Source: Lepidodermella squamata (taxonomy: Eukaryota > Gastrotricha). From it: a stretch of DNA of 64,000 bases. This document shows positions 42,848 to 53,567 of the stretch, piece by piece; position 1 is the stretch's first letter; the number at the start of each line of letters is the position of its first letter. The DNA lies in the NCBI GenBank assembly GCA_047495785.1, contig JBLDXI010000007.1:682001-746000 (forward strand). Reading direction: 5' to 3'. The translations under genes were made by a program, and so were the position numbers. The notes under the pieces were generated by a model. That model was not told the origin of the DNA, did not search any database, and saw only the letters and a list, made by a program, of their open reading frames with translations.

Positions 42848-45800
42848 CTAGTGCCCAGCAGCGCCCTGTTTGCCGGCCGCGGCGTTGCCGACCTGAGCAG
42901 CAAGCACGGCCTTGAGCACCCGGATGGTTTCTGTTAGCTTGCCCGTCGCCTGCACGAAGTAGTCGGTCGAGTGGCGCGCCGAGACTTTGGCATCCTTCAC
43001 CAGCACAACGTCGCCGTCGACGGCGAAGTCGATGGGCAGCGGTGCCGGCTGGAAACTGCCCGACAGCGCGCCGCGCGTGCCGTCCCACGTCACGTTCTGC
43101 GTCTTGTGCTTCAGGGTCATGAGGGTGGCTTTCAATGTGGCGGCGTCGGTTTGCAGCAGAGACGCCAGCTTGGCAATCGGAATGCTGGTGTACAGCTTAA
43201 GATAGCTGGAAAATACAGAAAAATCGAATTAAATCGATAAAAAAATGAAAAACAGATAAATATATGGAGACTTATTCTGAGCATGTTTCAGAATTTTCTA
43301 GAATTTAAACAGAAATAAAATAATATTTTCGATTTCCTTAGAGGAGCTCGTCAATGTTTCAAGAACTCATTACCCAAGATTACAGAAGTACTCCGAGAGC
43401 TCTTGGTTTTAGTCCGTTATTTAGTTTAGCCTTAAATAGAAGATAGAATCGCCTTTAGTTCATTCCGTTTTAGTCCTGCTAAAATTATTCTTGCTAAAAT
43501 ATTAAAAAAATTCTGATTTAAGACCGGAAGTCAAGGTTCGACAAAGTTCGACAAATGATATTTCGAGAATATTAAACAAAATTAATTGAATTTCAAGCGC
43601 ATCTGCTTCATAATCGTTTTCACCCCCTAAAGATAAAACCTTTCTATCAAAAATCGATATTATCGAATATGTTCATAAGGATAGTCTCTCCCGTCTCCCG
43701 TTGAACCGAAAACCTATATAAAGGTTGTGAATTTTTTTCATTTTATCTATGTTCTCATTTTATCCGACAGCCAGAAATGCTGGCCTGAAAAGCAGTACTA
43801 AAATCGCTAGGCGGGTTTTGGACGGTCGATTTTTTACTGTCAGTGAGGTCTGACTGGAAAGGGGCAAATCAGACTGAACAGACGTAAATTCTAAATGTCT
43901 CAGACTTATGATGATATGAAACGCACTGATAAGCAAAGTCCGATTTTCGACTAATTCAGTGTCTGATATTTCAGTCACATTTTGAGTTGTCGTAAGAAAT
44001 GGAACATACTGTTGTAATTTTTTCAGAAACTAGGACGTCGAGATTTTCCCTGAAAATTCTGCTACGAAGTCAGGCCCGTTTCAAACGATTATGGATGATA
44101 AGTCGCAAAAGTGTTCACAGAAAAAATTAGCAAGGATTTCAACTTTAAGGTAGATTAAAGCGAAAATGAGGTCCAATCTGCGAAGTGGCAGTTGGACCAC
44201 GAGAACAGCATAAAGAGTTTAGCCAACGCGCCATAAACTTGAAAAAATGCGTTGAAACTCCGCTTTTCAACAAATGTTCAAGTCCATTTATGGCTTAATG
44301 ATATGGCATGGCCTTAAAATGGACTTACGATGGACATACAGACATTTATGGTAAATCTAATAGTACTCACTTTCGAATGATTATGCTCGCTTTGACTTGT
44401 TCGACCTCCTGCAGGAACATTTGAAGCTGGTGGGTGAACGGCTCCTTCGGCCTGTCTTCGCTGGTCGCGAACGAGCCCTGGCTAGCCCGGTCGAAGGACG
44501 GCGGGGCCGGCGATAGGAATTTCGGGCAGGCCTGCATGAAGCAAGCCTCAAACTCAGCCGCATCGCCCTTCTGAAGACGGGCCAAGCGGTCGGGCGAGCA
44601 GACCTTCTCGCGAACTTGCTGCAGGATCGAATCGTCGATCTGCACCGGGCACAAGATGTGGCACAGGGCGAGCAGGGTGAGACCTTTATCGGCAGTTTTC
44701 GTGTCCTGGTCGTACAACTGGCTGCGGTTCGGGAACATCTGCTTCGAACGCTGAACGAACGACAACAGCGACGAGAAGGTGGAAATCGCATCTCGGTAGC
44801 GGCGCATCATCATATACGCGAATCCGACGTAGTACAGCAGCGTAATCTGGGCCATTGGCACCCCGGTGAAGTCGTAAATGCTTCGCTTGTTCATGTTCAT
44901 GCAGTCGAGAACACGCAGGCCCGAGCAGTAGTCGCCGATTTGAATGTGCAGACGAACGAGACCGACAAGGCTGAACATGCCCAGCAGGCGGTAGAACTCA
45001 ACCTGGCCGAACTCGCCGGCAACAGCGCTCGGGTCGCGGTTTTCGGCGACGGCTTGCAGCTGCTCGGCAGTTCGCGATTTCTCAATGAAAATCGTCAGCA
45101 CGTTGAGAACAGCGTGGACGTTCCACAATTTGACGTTTTCGACGATTTGCAGCTGTTCTTCGGTCGATCGCTTCACCGGCTTGTTTTTGTAGATGATGTA
45201 CGACTGGAACTGGTACAGGAACTCGTCAATAATGTCCCACAGCCACTGGTTCGGCAGCTTCAGGGTGACCGGAGTCTCGGAAGCTGCAAGCAAGAAAAAT
45301 AGAGTTGAATTTGATTCGAAAAATTGTAAGAAACGGTTAGCCCTTAGAAAACGGATATGGTTCAAACCATAAAATTAAGGGAAGATGCATAAATTAAGAG
45401 TCATCCATTTTAATCCTTCTTTGGCTAGCAAATTTACGCATTTAAATCTCAGGGTACATGCATGTCACCGCGTACATTGTAAGTGTCGGTTGATTAGAAT
45501 ATCGTCATGAAAGGGAAGCTTTTAGCAAAAGCTTGAAGGCTCTTAATCAGCCGACGCCCAGTATAGGTACGTCTGAACTTAGGAGAAGATCGCGAGGCGG
45601 GAGGCGACATGAAATTCATTGTAGTAAAAAGGCTGCATAAAACGTCGGTGGATCCGTTTAGGATTAATTTTCACCGGATCATAAAAACAGCGCAGGCAAA
45701 ATACTTTATCAAATGACAAAAAGTCGCAGCCGTTGTTACACTTTGAATTCAAAACCCCAATTTTGTACCTAGCAGTAAAATTAATTTTCCGCCTTAATTC

Positions 45801-48800
45801 AAGATTTCAGTCGCGTATACTTCAATTCAATCAGACTTAGCGTGAAGTTTCAGTTTCACTGAGGGCCGCGCTATTTTAGTCGTAATTTATATAAGGGTCG
45901 GTATATTCGCACTTGAACAAGTCAGCGTTTTTGTCTATATTCGTACGAATTTTACATACAAAATTTCGCGCGCATTTAAAACACACCTGTTAAATTTAAC
46001 TAGTTCCTGTGCCTCATGGGTGGCGTTGTTACTTCAAACCCATTTGTTGGCGATGAGAGATCCTCGCCTTTCGACTGTGTCTTTAAAACTGAAATATAAC
46101 ATGTCCAACGGTAGAAGCCTTGTGCCGAATGATGTCCCAATAGTCATTAGTGTAAGACGCAAAGATATCGTTTCTAAAGCTATTCATTATAGTTTGCGGT
46201 GATTAAAAATGAATAATTCTGCAGACGGATCTTGGGTTTTCGCCACAATTCCAGGCCACGGTTTCGACGAAGGGCGACTCTGGTTCATTGGAACGATGAA
46301 TAGCCCTAGGCAAAGTTTTAGAAATCGCTCAACTTACACCTTTGTGTTTTGGCTGCTGACTATTCTGGCTGTCATTGCAAACGTTTCAAACGTCTGCATT
46401 TTCTACAAGCGAAGGGTTAGACTTCTCTTCTTGATTTTAGTCGCAATTCTAGCAGCAACGAACACATTATTCTGCATTCTATTCTCATCGGTTATGACAA
46501 TAACAACGCCACGAGGTTTCTGGGAATTTGACTCATTTTCTTGCACCTCGGTTTGTGCGCTCATCTTCATCACCGGAGGCTACAGTCCAGCTATCATGAT
46601 GTTGATAAGTTACGAACGAAAGATTTGTATATGTGCCAGGTTTCCAAATTCTAGCACGTACGTCAAAAAGGTAAGCAGACTATAACAATAAAATAAGGCG
46701 AGATTGATGTCTAATTTTACCCGATAGGCTCTTTTCACAGCTTTCGCTCTACTTATACTACTGATTCTAGTCTACGTTCCGGTGATAATTTATCCCTACA
46801 ACATCAATTTGAACCAAGTCAACATGACGATTGAGGCGAATAGAACTATAGATGCCCATCTGTGCAGTCCATTCGAGTACGGAGTTGGACATCTGGACTC
46901 ATCATTGCTTCGAATTGTGGTTGTCGCTCTCCTAGTCATGATCCCTGATGCCATTTTGGCACGAAATTATTGGTAGGTATTTTTCTTTACAATTCCGAAT
47001 TTCAGCAATTATAATTTTCTGATTTCAGGGTAATTTTTGTGGCTATCCGCAGCATTCGAAAGCGATTCAGGCTAAGAAGGGCAGTTGTAAATAACGGGTC
47101 TAAAGCCACGCTAGATGATAATGTCTCGAGCCGAGAGGCAAAATGGCTGTCAAGGGAATCCTTCATCGCTGCTCAGTCGCTGATTTCTTTCTTAGTATTC
47201 ACCCTCTTCCATGTGCCAATTCTGATCTGCTTCGTGCTATTCACCCTATTTGACAGTGTGGGACCTCAGATTTTGACATCTGACTTGTACAAGAGCTCAG
47301 TTATTTGCCAAATTCTTCAAATGATCATAGGACCGTTTATTCTGAGTTTAAAGCCAGGCTTTTCTAGCGGCCTGTCAAGGTGGTTTACATCGAGATCGAA
47401 GATTTCCTTTCCAATCACTTCCGGGCAGTGATTAATAAAAAATAGCCGCTTTTTCTGATCGCTGCAATCTTGTTTTATAAAAGGCACGCTGTGAACGTGA
47501 CAGAACTGAATGGCGTGGAACAAAAGCCGTGGGAACTAGTACGTCTAGTTTCCGTTGCGCCTTAAATCAATAGGAAACAATTCAACTCAAGAGCATTTTT
47601 GAAATCGGAGGAGCGCTTAGCTAACAGTTTTCGTGAGTGGAATATGCATTTGCTGCTTATCAGTAAAAACTGTCTTCTCACTCACGAATTCTAACTATGG
47701 TTCCTATAGCACACAGTTTCAACGCGTTTTAGTTACATATTTGAGACGTAAAATTCAGCAAATTACCACCAATTTTTACCAAAATAAGAGCCAAACGCTA
47801 GCTTTTGATGGCTGAAAATGCAGTTGATCATCTCTCGTTCATGTAGATTTTCCGTGCTATGAATAAATCCCAGGATGGATCGTGGATTTTTGCCATTATT
47901 CCAGGACGGGATTTCGACAACGGCAGGCTGTGGTTCATAGGTACCATGAATAGCCCAAGCCAAGATTTCTCCAATCGCCTGGCTTACACAACAGTTTTTT
48001 GGGTATTAACGCTATTGGCCGCAGTTGCAAACGCCTGGAACGTTTATATCTACCATAAGCGTAATGTCAAACCACTATTTCTCATATTAGTGGCCATGCT
48101 AGCTGTCTCAAATATCACTTTTTGCATCGCGTTCTCATTGGTCATGACAATAACGACTCCAAGAGGCTACTGGGAAGTCAGTTCTACATCCTGCACTGCT
48201 ATTTGCTCCCTAATCTTCCTCACCGGAGGATTCAGTATTGCCGTTATGATGCTGATTAGCTATGAACGCCGAGTTTGCATCGTTTCTATGTCGCCAAATG
48301 CTAAAGCTAATGTTGCAAAGGTGAATTTTCTTTAAAAATGTATTCAAGTCAATGTTTTTTTTTATCGCAAGACTTTAGCTACGGCTCTTGCGCTCTTTAT
48401 TCTCGTAATTCTGATGAGCACCCCAGTTGTTGTTTACCCTTACGGAATCTCCCTCCAGGACTTGACAATGATGGGTCCTAAGAAAAACGAAACGTATCTG
48501 GCTCCCATATGCAGTACATTCGATCACAGACTGGGTAACGCGGATTCTTCGGCTATAAGGATAACATTAATAGCTCTGGCTGTAGCAGTTCCAGGCGGTA
48601 TTTTGGCAAGAAATTATTGGTATGGACTTTATTAGGCAATACTTAATTTTGCTTCAAGAACGTTCTGATCTGAGTATCCATTCGTCAAGATTTGAGAATT
48701 TCATGCTCCTCTTCCAATTTTATCGATTGCTTCTATTTGATTATTGATCAAATTCCCATCACTAGTATTCTGTTCGACTTCGATTTTCGGTCAGGATGGT

Positions 48801-51800
48801 AAAATTTTACATCACCATGACGCGTATTGCACTAATTTTTGTTCAGCCATGCATACCTTTCATTTCATCGTGGATAGGAATAAGCTTATTTCAGGGCCCG
48901 CAAAAAGATTATCTTATGGGACAGGAAAACTAAGCTGGAGGGTAGTTGTTAGACGTTGCGAGTTTTGGTTAATTCTTCGGCTGGTTCACTCTGATCAGTA
49001 CGTTCTTAATGTTAGGTTAATATTTCAAACAATTCGTAAAACACGAGAGAGCAGGATAGTATACAAAGGAATTCGGATCACGCATAAAGTTTTCACGAAC
49101 AATGGACCTGAAAGAAAGGATATGTACGGTACAGTTTCATTCGACATTATGGCTACCAGCGGAAGGGATAATCAAGACATTCAATGGTTATCCAAGGAAT
49201 TGTTCTTCGCAGGCCAGTCTTTTGCTTCATTTCTAGTTTTCATGCTTTTTCATGGACCGGTCCTGGCTTGTTTCGTATTACTATCTCTTTTCAATAGCGC
49301 TGGTCCTCAAATTATGACATCGGATTTCTACAAATCCGCAATAATATGTCAAATTTTGCACATGATAATTGTACCGTTGATCCAGAGCTTAAAGCCGGGC
49401 ACCGTCGAAAGATGGCGCAAACTTATACTGGAAGTCAACATTTATCTCAAGAAACGCATTTTCGAGCGAAAAAGGGAAGGAAAATGATCAGAAGATGCTG
49501 TTTCAACTTTCTAGTTTCAATTCAATGTTCAATAAAAAAGTCATGTTTTCTGACCGCTGCGATCTTGTCATGAATCATGAAAGAAACAATTTAACAAAAC
49601 AGAATGCTCTCAATTTCGAGCCGTGTGAACACGACGGAGCACCAGGAAATCCGTTGCGCCTATGCCATTATGCATGAATTCCATTCCACAGCTTTCTTGA
49701 AATAGGAGGAGCTTTTAGCGAAACTGAACAGCCTACTAGTTCAAACTATGAAGTTGTTTACCAGCAGACATAGCGCGTAGTTTCAATTTTGTTCCGTTAT
49801 ACATATTTCAGACTATTCAACAAAATTATTGACGTCGAGTACGCTACCATACCTTCTGGTATTAAAGAGCTAAACAGTGCTTATAATGGCTAATGGCTGA
49901 GAATGTATTAATCCTCTCTTGTTCATTTAGGTTTTCGAACTATGAATAAATCCCAGGATGGATCGTGGATTTTTGCCATTATTCCAGGACGGGATTTCGA
50001 CAACGGCAGGCTGTGGTTCATAGGTACCATGAATAGCCCAAGCCAAGATTTCTCCAATCGCTTGGCTTACACAACAGTTTTTTGGGTATTAACGCTATTA
50101 GCCGCAGTTGCAAACACATGGAACGTTTATATCTACCATAAGCGTAGGGTGAAACCACTTTTTCTTATTCTTGTGACCATGCTAGCTGTTGCGAACGTCA
50201 CATTTTGCATCGCTTTCTCAGCGCTGATGACAATAACGACTCCAAGAGGCTACTGGGAAGTCAGTTCGGCATCATGCACAGCTATTTGCTTTATAATCTT
50301 CATCACCTCCGGATACAGTTGCGCGATCATGATGCTGATTAGCTATGAACGTCGAGTTTGCATTGTCTCTATGACGCCAAATGCGAAGGCCAATGTCCCA
50401 AAGGTGACAATTAATTGAAAATATAGGTATGTACATTTCAAGTGCCTTTCATTCTCAAGACTTTAGCCATGGCTTTTGCGCTACTCATCCTCCTCATTCT
50501 GATCTGCACCCCACTTGTTATTTACCCTTACGGAATCTCTGTTCAACACTTGGCAATCGTGGGTCATACGGAGAACGAAACTCTTCTGGCTCCCTTCTGC
50601 AGTATGTTCGATCACAGAGTAGGTAGCACGGATCTTTCGGCTATAAGGATCACATTAACAGCTCTGGCAGTAGCAGTTCCAGGAGGGATTTTGGCTAGGA
50701 ACTATTGGTAAGAGAACGATTTTCAAGTTATTAGATCAATTAGCAATGTTGCGTCTCTGAATTGCTGAAAATATGAGGTCAGGAGGGGTAAATTTTGCAT
50801 CTCGCTTCGGGCTGACGATGAATTTATCTAAGCCGCCCTTTTGGCATCATAGAAACTTACACGCAAACCTTTCATGGCTAAACAGAAATTTCTTAGGTAT
50901 AGAGCAGTTATACTCGGGAAATCATCGATTTGATATCTGGAAGATAAAATTGGAAATCTTACGGGGGTATCAAATTTCATTTAATTCAATACCCAATCAT
51001 TTATTCGGCTTTTAACTGGTTAGGGTTAGTTTAGGGTTAGGGTTCGCCAGATAAAATTACTATACCTAATACTGCTAAAGAGTTCACATTATTTAACCCA
51101 AGTCGATCTTACAAGTACGTTTTCAATGGTACATGCTAAAATCCACTCAACATATTTCAGATCAACAAAGTTGTGCTGAGCCATTTTTCACGTGACAAAT
51201 TCATTTTTAGGATAATCTTCAAAACGATTCGAAAAACGCGCGAAGCCATTGCGAGCAAAGGTCCTGAACGAACGGATACATTACGAACAATGTCATTCTC
51301 TTCCGCTTCAAGTAGAAGGGAGAATCAAGGAAGTCAATGGTTATCCAAGGAATTATTCTTCGCAAGCCAAACGCTTGCTTCATTTCTAGTTTTCATGCTT
51401 TTTCACGGACCGATTGTGGTTTGCTTCGCACTGCAGACAATTTTCGATGGAGCTGGCCCTCAAATTTTGACATCTGATTTGTATAAATCAGCTGTAATAT
51501 GTCAGATTCTATACATGATTATTGTACCGGTAATCCAGAGCTTAAAGCCAGGAACCGTCGAAAGATGGCGAAAAATCATCTTGGAATTCAAAATCCATCT
51601 CAAGAAACGCATTTTCAGGCGAAGAGTTGGAGAATTATGATGAGATAGTTCTGCCTAGTTTCAATTTAAACTCACTCAACAAATACTGGAATAGAGCGAT
51701 GTAGTTCAAATACGACTGAAAACGATCGTCCAAAGTTGGTCCACTCTAAAAGATTAGATTCACAAAATAATAATGATGCCGTATTTTCCCGGGAATTAAG

Positions 51801-52361
51801 TTCTTACTTGTACTTTCGCCAACATGTGGCGGTGGTACAGCTCTTGATACAGCATCAGAAATACAGCGTCGTCCTTAACAATCGGCTTGATGACATCAGA
51901 CGCCGGCCATGGGGTGTTCTGGTAGTACTGCTCGGTCAAATGCGGGAAGCCGGTTTCGTAATGACACAAAATTTCTTCAACATTTCCGGCGCTAATTGAA
52001 CGGTGCATCAGTACGATGAACCGAACAACGGCATCGGGAACAACCGGGTGCAGCAGGCGGCAAAACTGCTCGAGCTCAGCGTCAGCGCCTGGATAAGCTG
52101 TAATAACACCACTTTTTACTGACTTCAAGGCGGGTATTTCCGAAAATTACCATGGTATGACGCAGATTGGTCATGGAAAGATTGGGGGTACATTTGAGCA
52201 GCAGAAATTGGTGGAACAGGGGCATTCTGGTGGTAATAACCGTCGTGCTGCAAATTTTAATACAAATAACCTTCACCAATCAATCATCGACTTCAACCTA
52301 CTTGACCCATCGACATATCCTGCATTGACTGATCAAAGCCGTAGAACATAGGGGCAGCCAT
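42848..52361 (-). CDS. EIF3L: Eukaryotic translation initiation factor 3 subunit L
   Basis: Six exons on the minus strand (52361-52302, 52247-52151, 52097-51808, 51745-51676, 45283-44371, 43205-42848) keep phase throughout and give 595 residues; the human protein is 564. The product is the L subunit of eIF3, a PCI-domain protein of the 43S pre-initiation complex in the cytoplasm. Recognisable blocks are LTEQYYQNTPWP and DDAVFLMLYQELYHRH in exon 3, SYLNYIALFQYLL in exon 4, LPNQWLWDIIDEFLYQFQSY and GFAYMMMRRYRDAI in exon 5. Exon 6 has LKLYTSIPIAKLA, which begins the winged-helix part of the PCI domain. The N-terminus is Tyr/Gln-rich as in orthologues. Intron 4 is 6.4 kb, against about 50-65 bp for introns 1-3, and contains three GPCR genes in antisense. 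Intron 5 is about 1.2 kb with nothing coding. An antisense frame over exon 5 (44616-45302) is a shadow. Confidence 0.93.
46209..47431 (+). CDS. Divergent seven-transmembrane receptor, nested copy 1
   Basis: Three exons (46209-46670, 46728-46972, 47029-47431) give 369 residues. The start is the ATG aligned with those of the two neighbouring paralogues (MNNSADGSW). Seven hydrophobic segments follow the N-terminal block RLWFIGTMNSP: TM1 about residue 40, TM2 about 75, TM3 after ITTPRGFWEFD-SC, TM4 at the exon 1/2 junction, TM5 before RNYW, TM6 LISFLVFTLFHVPI and TM7 ICQILQMIIGPFI. The DRY position reads YER and the TM7 NPxxY position is replaced by LSLKPG. An extracellular Cys pair (SFSC and LCSPF) is in place. 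It is probably a lineage-specific chemosensory or peptide receptor, with no orthologue I can name. It lies antisense in eIF3L intron 4. Confidence 0.85.
47859..49487 (+). CDS. Divergent seven-transmembrane receptor, nested copy 2
   Basis: Exons 47859-48320, 48372-48619 and 49016-49487 (393 residues) share intron positions and phases with copies 1 and 3. The N-terminal 100 residues are nearly identical to copy 3 (MNKSQDGSWIFAIIPGRDFD in both). TM3 is followed by YERRVCI in place of DRY; TM7 reads ICQILHMIIVPLIQSLKPG. The C-tail is basic (KKRIFERKREGK). The second intron is about 400 bp, longer than in copy 1. The acceptor TTAATGTTAG before 49016 was chosen because it restores the Trp codon and the IF-TIRKTRE block seen in copy 3. 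Confidence 0.85.
49942..51640 (+). CDS. Divergent seven-transmembrane receptor, nested copy 3
   Basis: Exons 49942-50403, 50460-50707 and 51211-51640 give 379 residues, with intron phases identical to copies 1 and 2. Near-identity to copy 2 in exon 1 at DNA level (about 49942-50100 against 47859-48017) indicates a recent duplication or gene conversion. Exon 3 has SKELFFASQTLASFLVFMLF (TM6) and ICQILYMIIVPVIQSLKPG (TM7). The stop lies only 36 bp from eIF3L exon 4 on the other strand, so its 3' untranslated region probably overlaps eIF3L coding sequence. The 500-bp second intron holds a short TTAGGG-like run near 51020. Confidence 0.85.
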
Positions 52362-53567
52362 GTTATCACTTCTTCGCTATTCGTATTACTTCAAACAGTG
52401 AAACTTGAAAATTAAACCTAAAATAATGCAAAAGGCACCTGTTATTTTTCAACATTTCTACTCTCCTTTTTATCTCACTCTAGAAATGACCGGAAATTCA
52501 CACCAAATAGAGAGAAACATAGCGTTTTTTCTGTTTGCTCTTTTTACAAGGCGTCAACGCGATCATCGTTTAACGGAAGCACTATGTTTCATCTTGTGCG
52601 AATCGTTAAAATTATTTTTTCGAAGAATCATTTCAGAAACAAATAAAATAAACGCAATTTCCAGAGTTAGAAAGATGTTTAGATCGATGAAATAAAATAG
52701 TCCGTTCTAGTATATGTACAAACCGCGATGAAAGAAGATATAAAAATAAAGTTGTGAAATTTTTCCATTCGCAAAAGATGGCTGACGATGTGGCGTTAAT
52801 TCGATTGATAATTAAACACGAAATCATCATCTACAACCACAAGGGTCAGCTACTAGGTATATAATAGGAACTGTACAGAGCAGTTTCGGACGAGCAATGA
52901 AATCGACATGGCTGAAATGAACAGTGTCTACGACGAACGCTGAGGTTTGATAAAGTTCACTTGCTAAGAGAAAAAAAAAGAAACAACCACAACTCGAGTA
53001 CAAAAATGACCACTATACTCGCACAAAACAACACTGATAAAAATTGGATATATTTATGCTATTGAATAATGATTGAAAAAACTGCATTTTTGATGTATTT
53101 GTTCGAGAACAACTTCAGGTGTAAAAAATAATGATGAAAAGCTGATAGGTTGGATTATCAGGTGCACAAAATGACGAGAATAAGAAAGAGAGTAAGAGAG
53201 AGATAGAGAGATAACAAAACTTTTCACTCAAATTTACGATCACAGCAAGCTAGAGTGAGCACGCCTAGTCTCATACTTTACATAATTCTGATTTATAATT
53301 AAATTATTTCTTCACGTGATTGCTACATCATCGACACGAAGCTTGCTTCTTCATAAGAAATCGGCAACTAAAATCGAAACTAACCGGTAAAATAATTACA
53401 AATAAAACAGCCAAATTTAATAGCTTTGAATTAAGGTAGGTTAAAAAACAGGGGTTGAATCAAACATGCATAAGACTGCTTTGGTGGGCACAAAAAGTAC
53501 ATCAATAAAACGATTGAAGAGGAAGAGATCCTGTTATATGACCAAAAATATTGAAATAAGTAAATGA
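52362..53567. other. Intergenic: eIF3L promoter side and 3' end of insulin-receptor-like gene 1
   Basis: AT-rich sequence between the eIF3L start (minus) and the receptor kinase stop (minus). It should hold the eIF3L promoter and the 3' untranslated region of the kinase gene. A GA-rich run lies at about 53182-53212. No exon was recognised. Confidence 0.5.

Noticed and set aside
44616-45302. 228-codon open frame on the plus strand
   Set aside because: It lies exactly antisense to eIF3L exon 5, which has clear protein conservation and correct splice phase; the plus-strand frame is a composition shadow.
51018-51046. Run of TTAGGG-like units suggesting interstitial telomere repeat
   Set aside because: Only about four imperfect units inside a receptor intron; too short to distinguish from chance.
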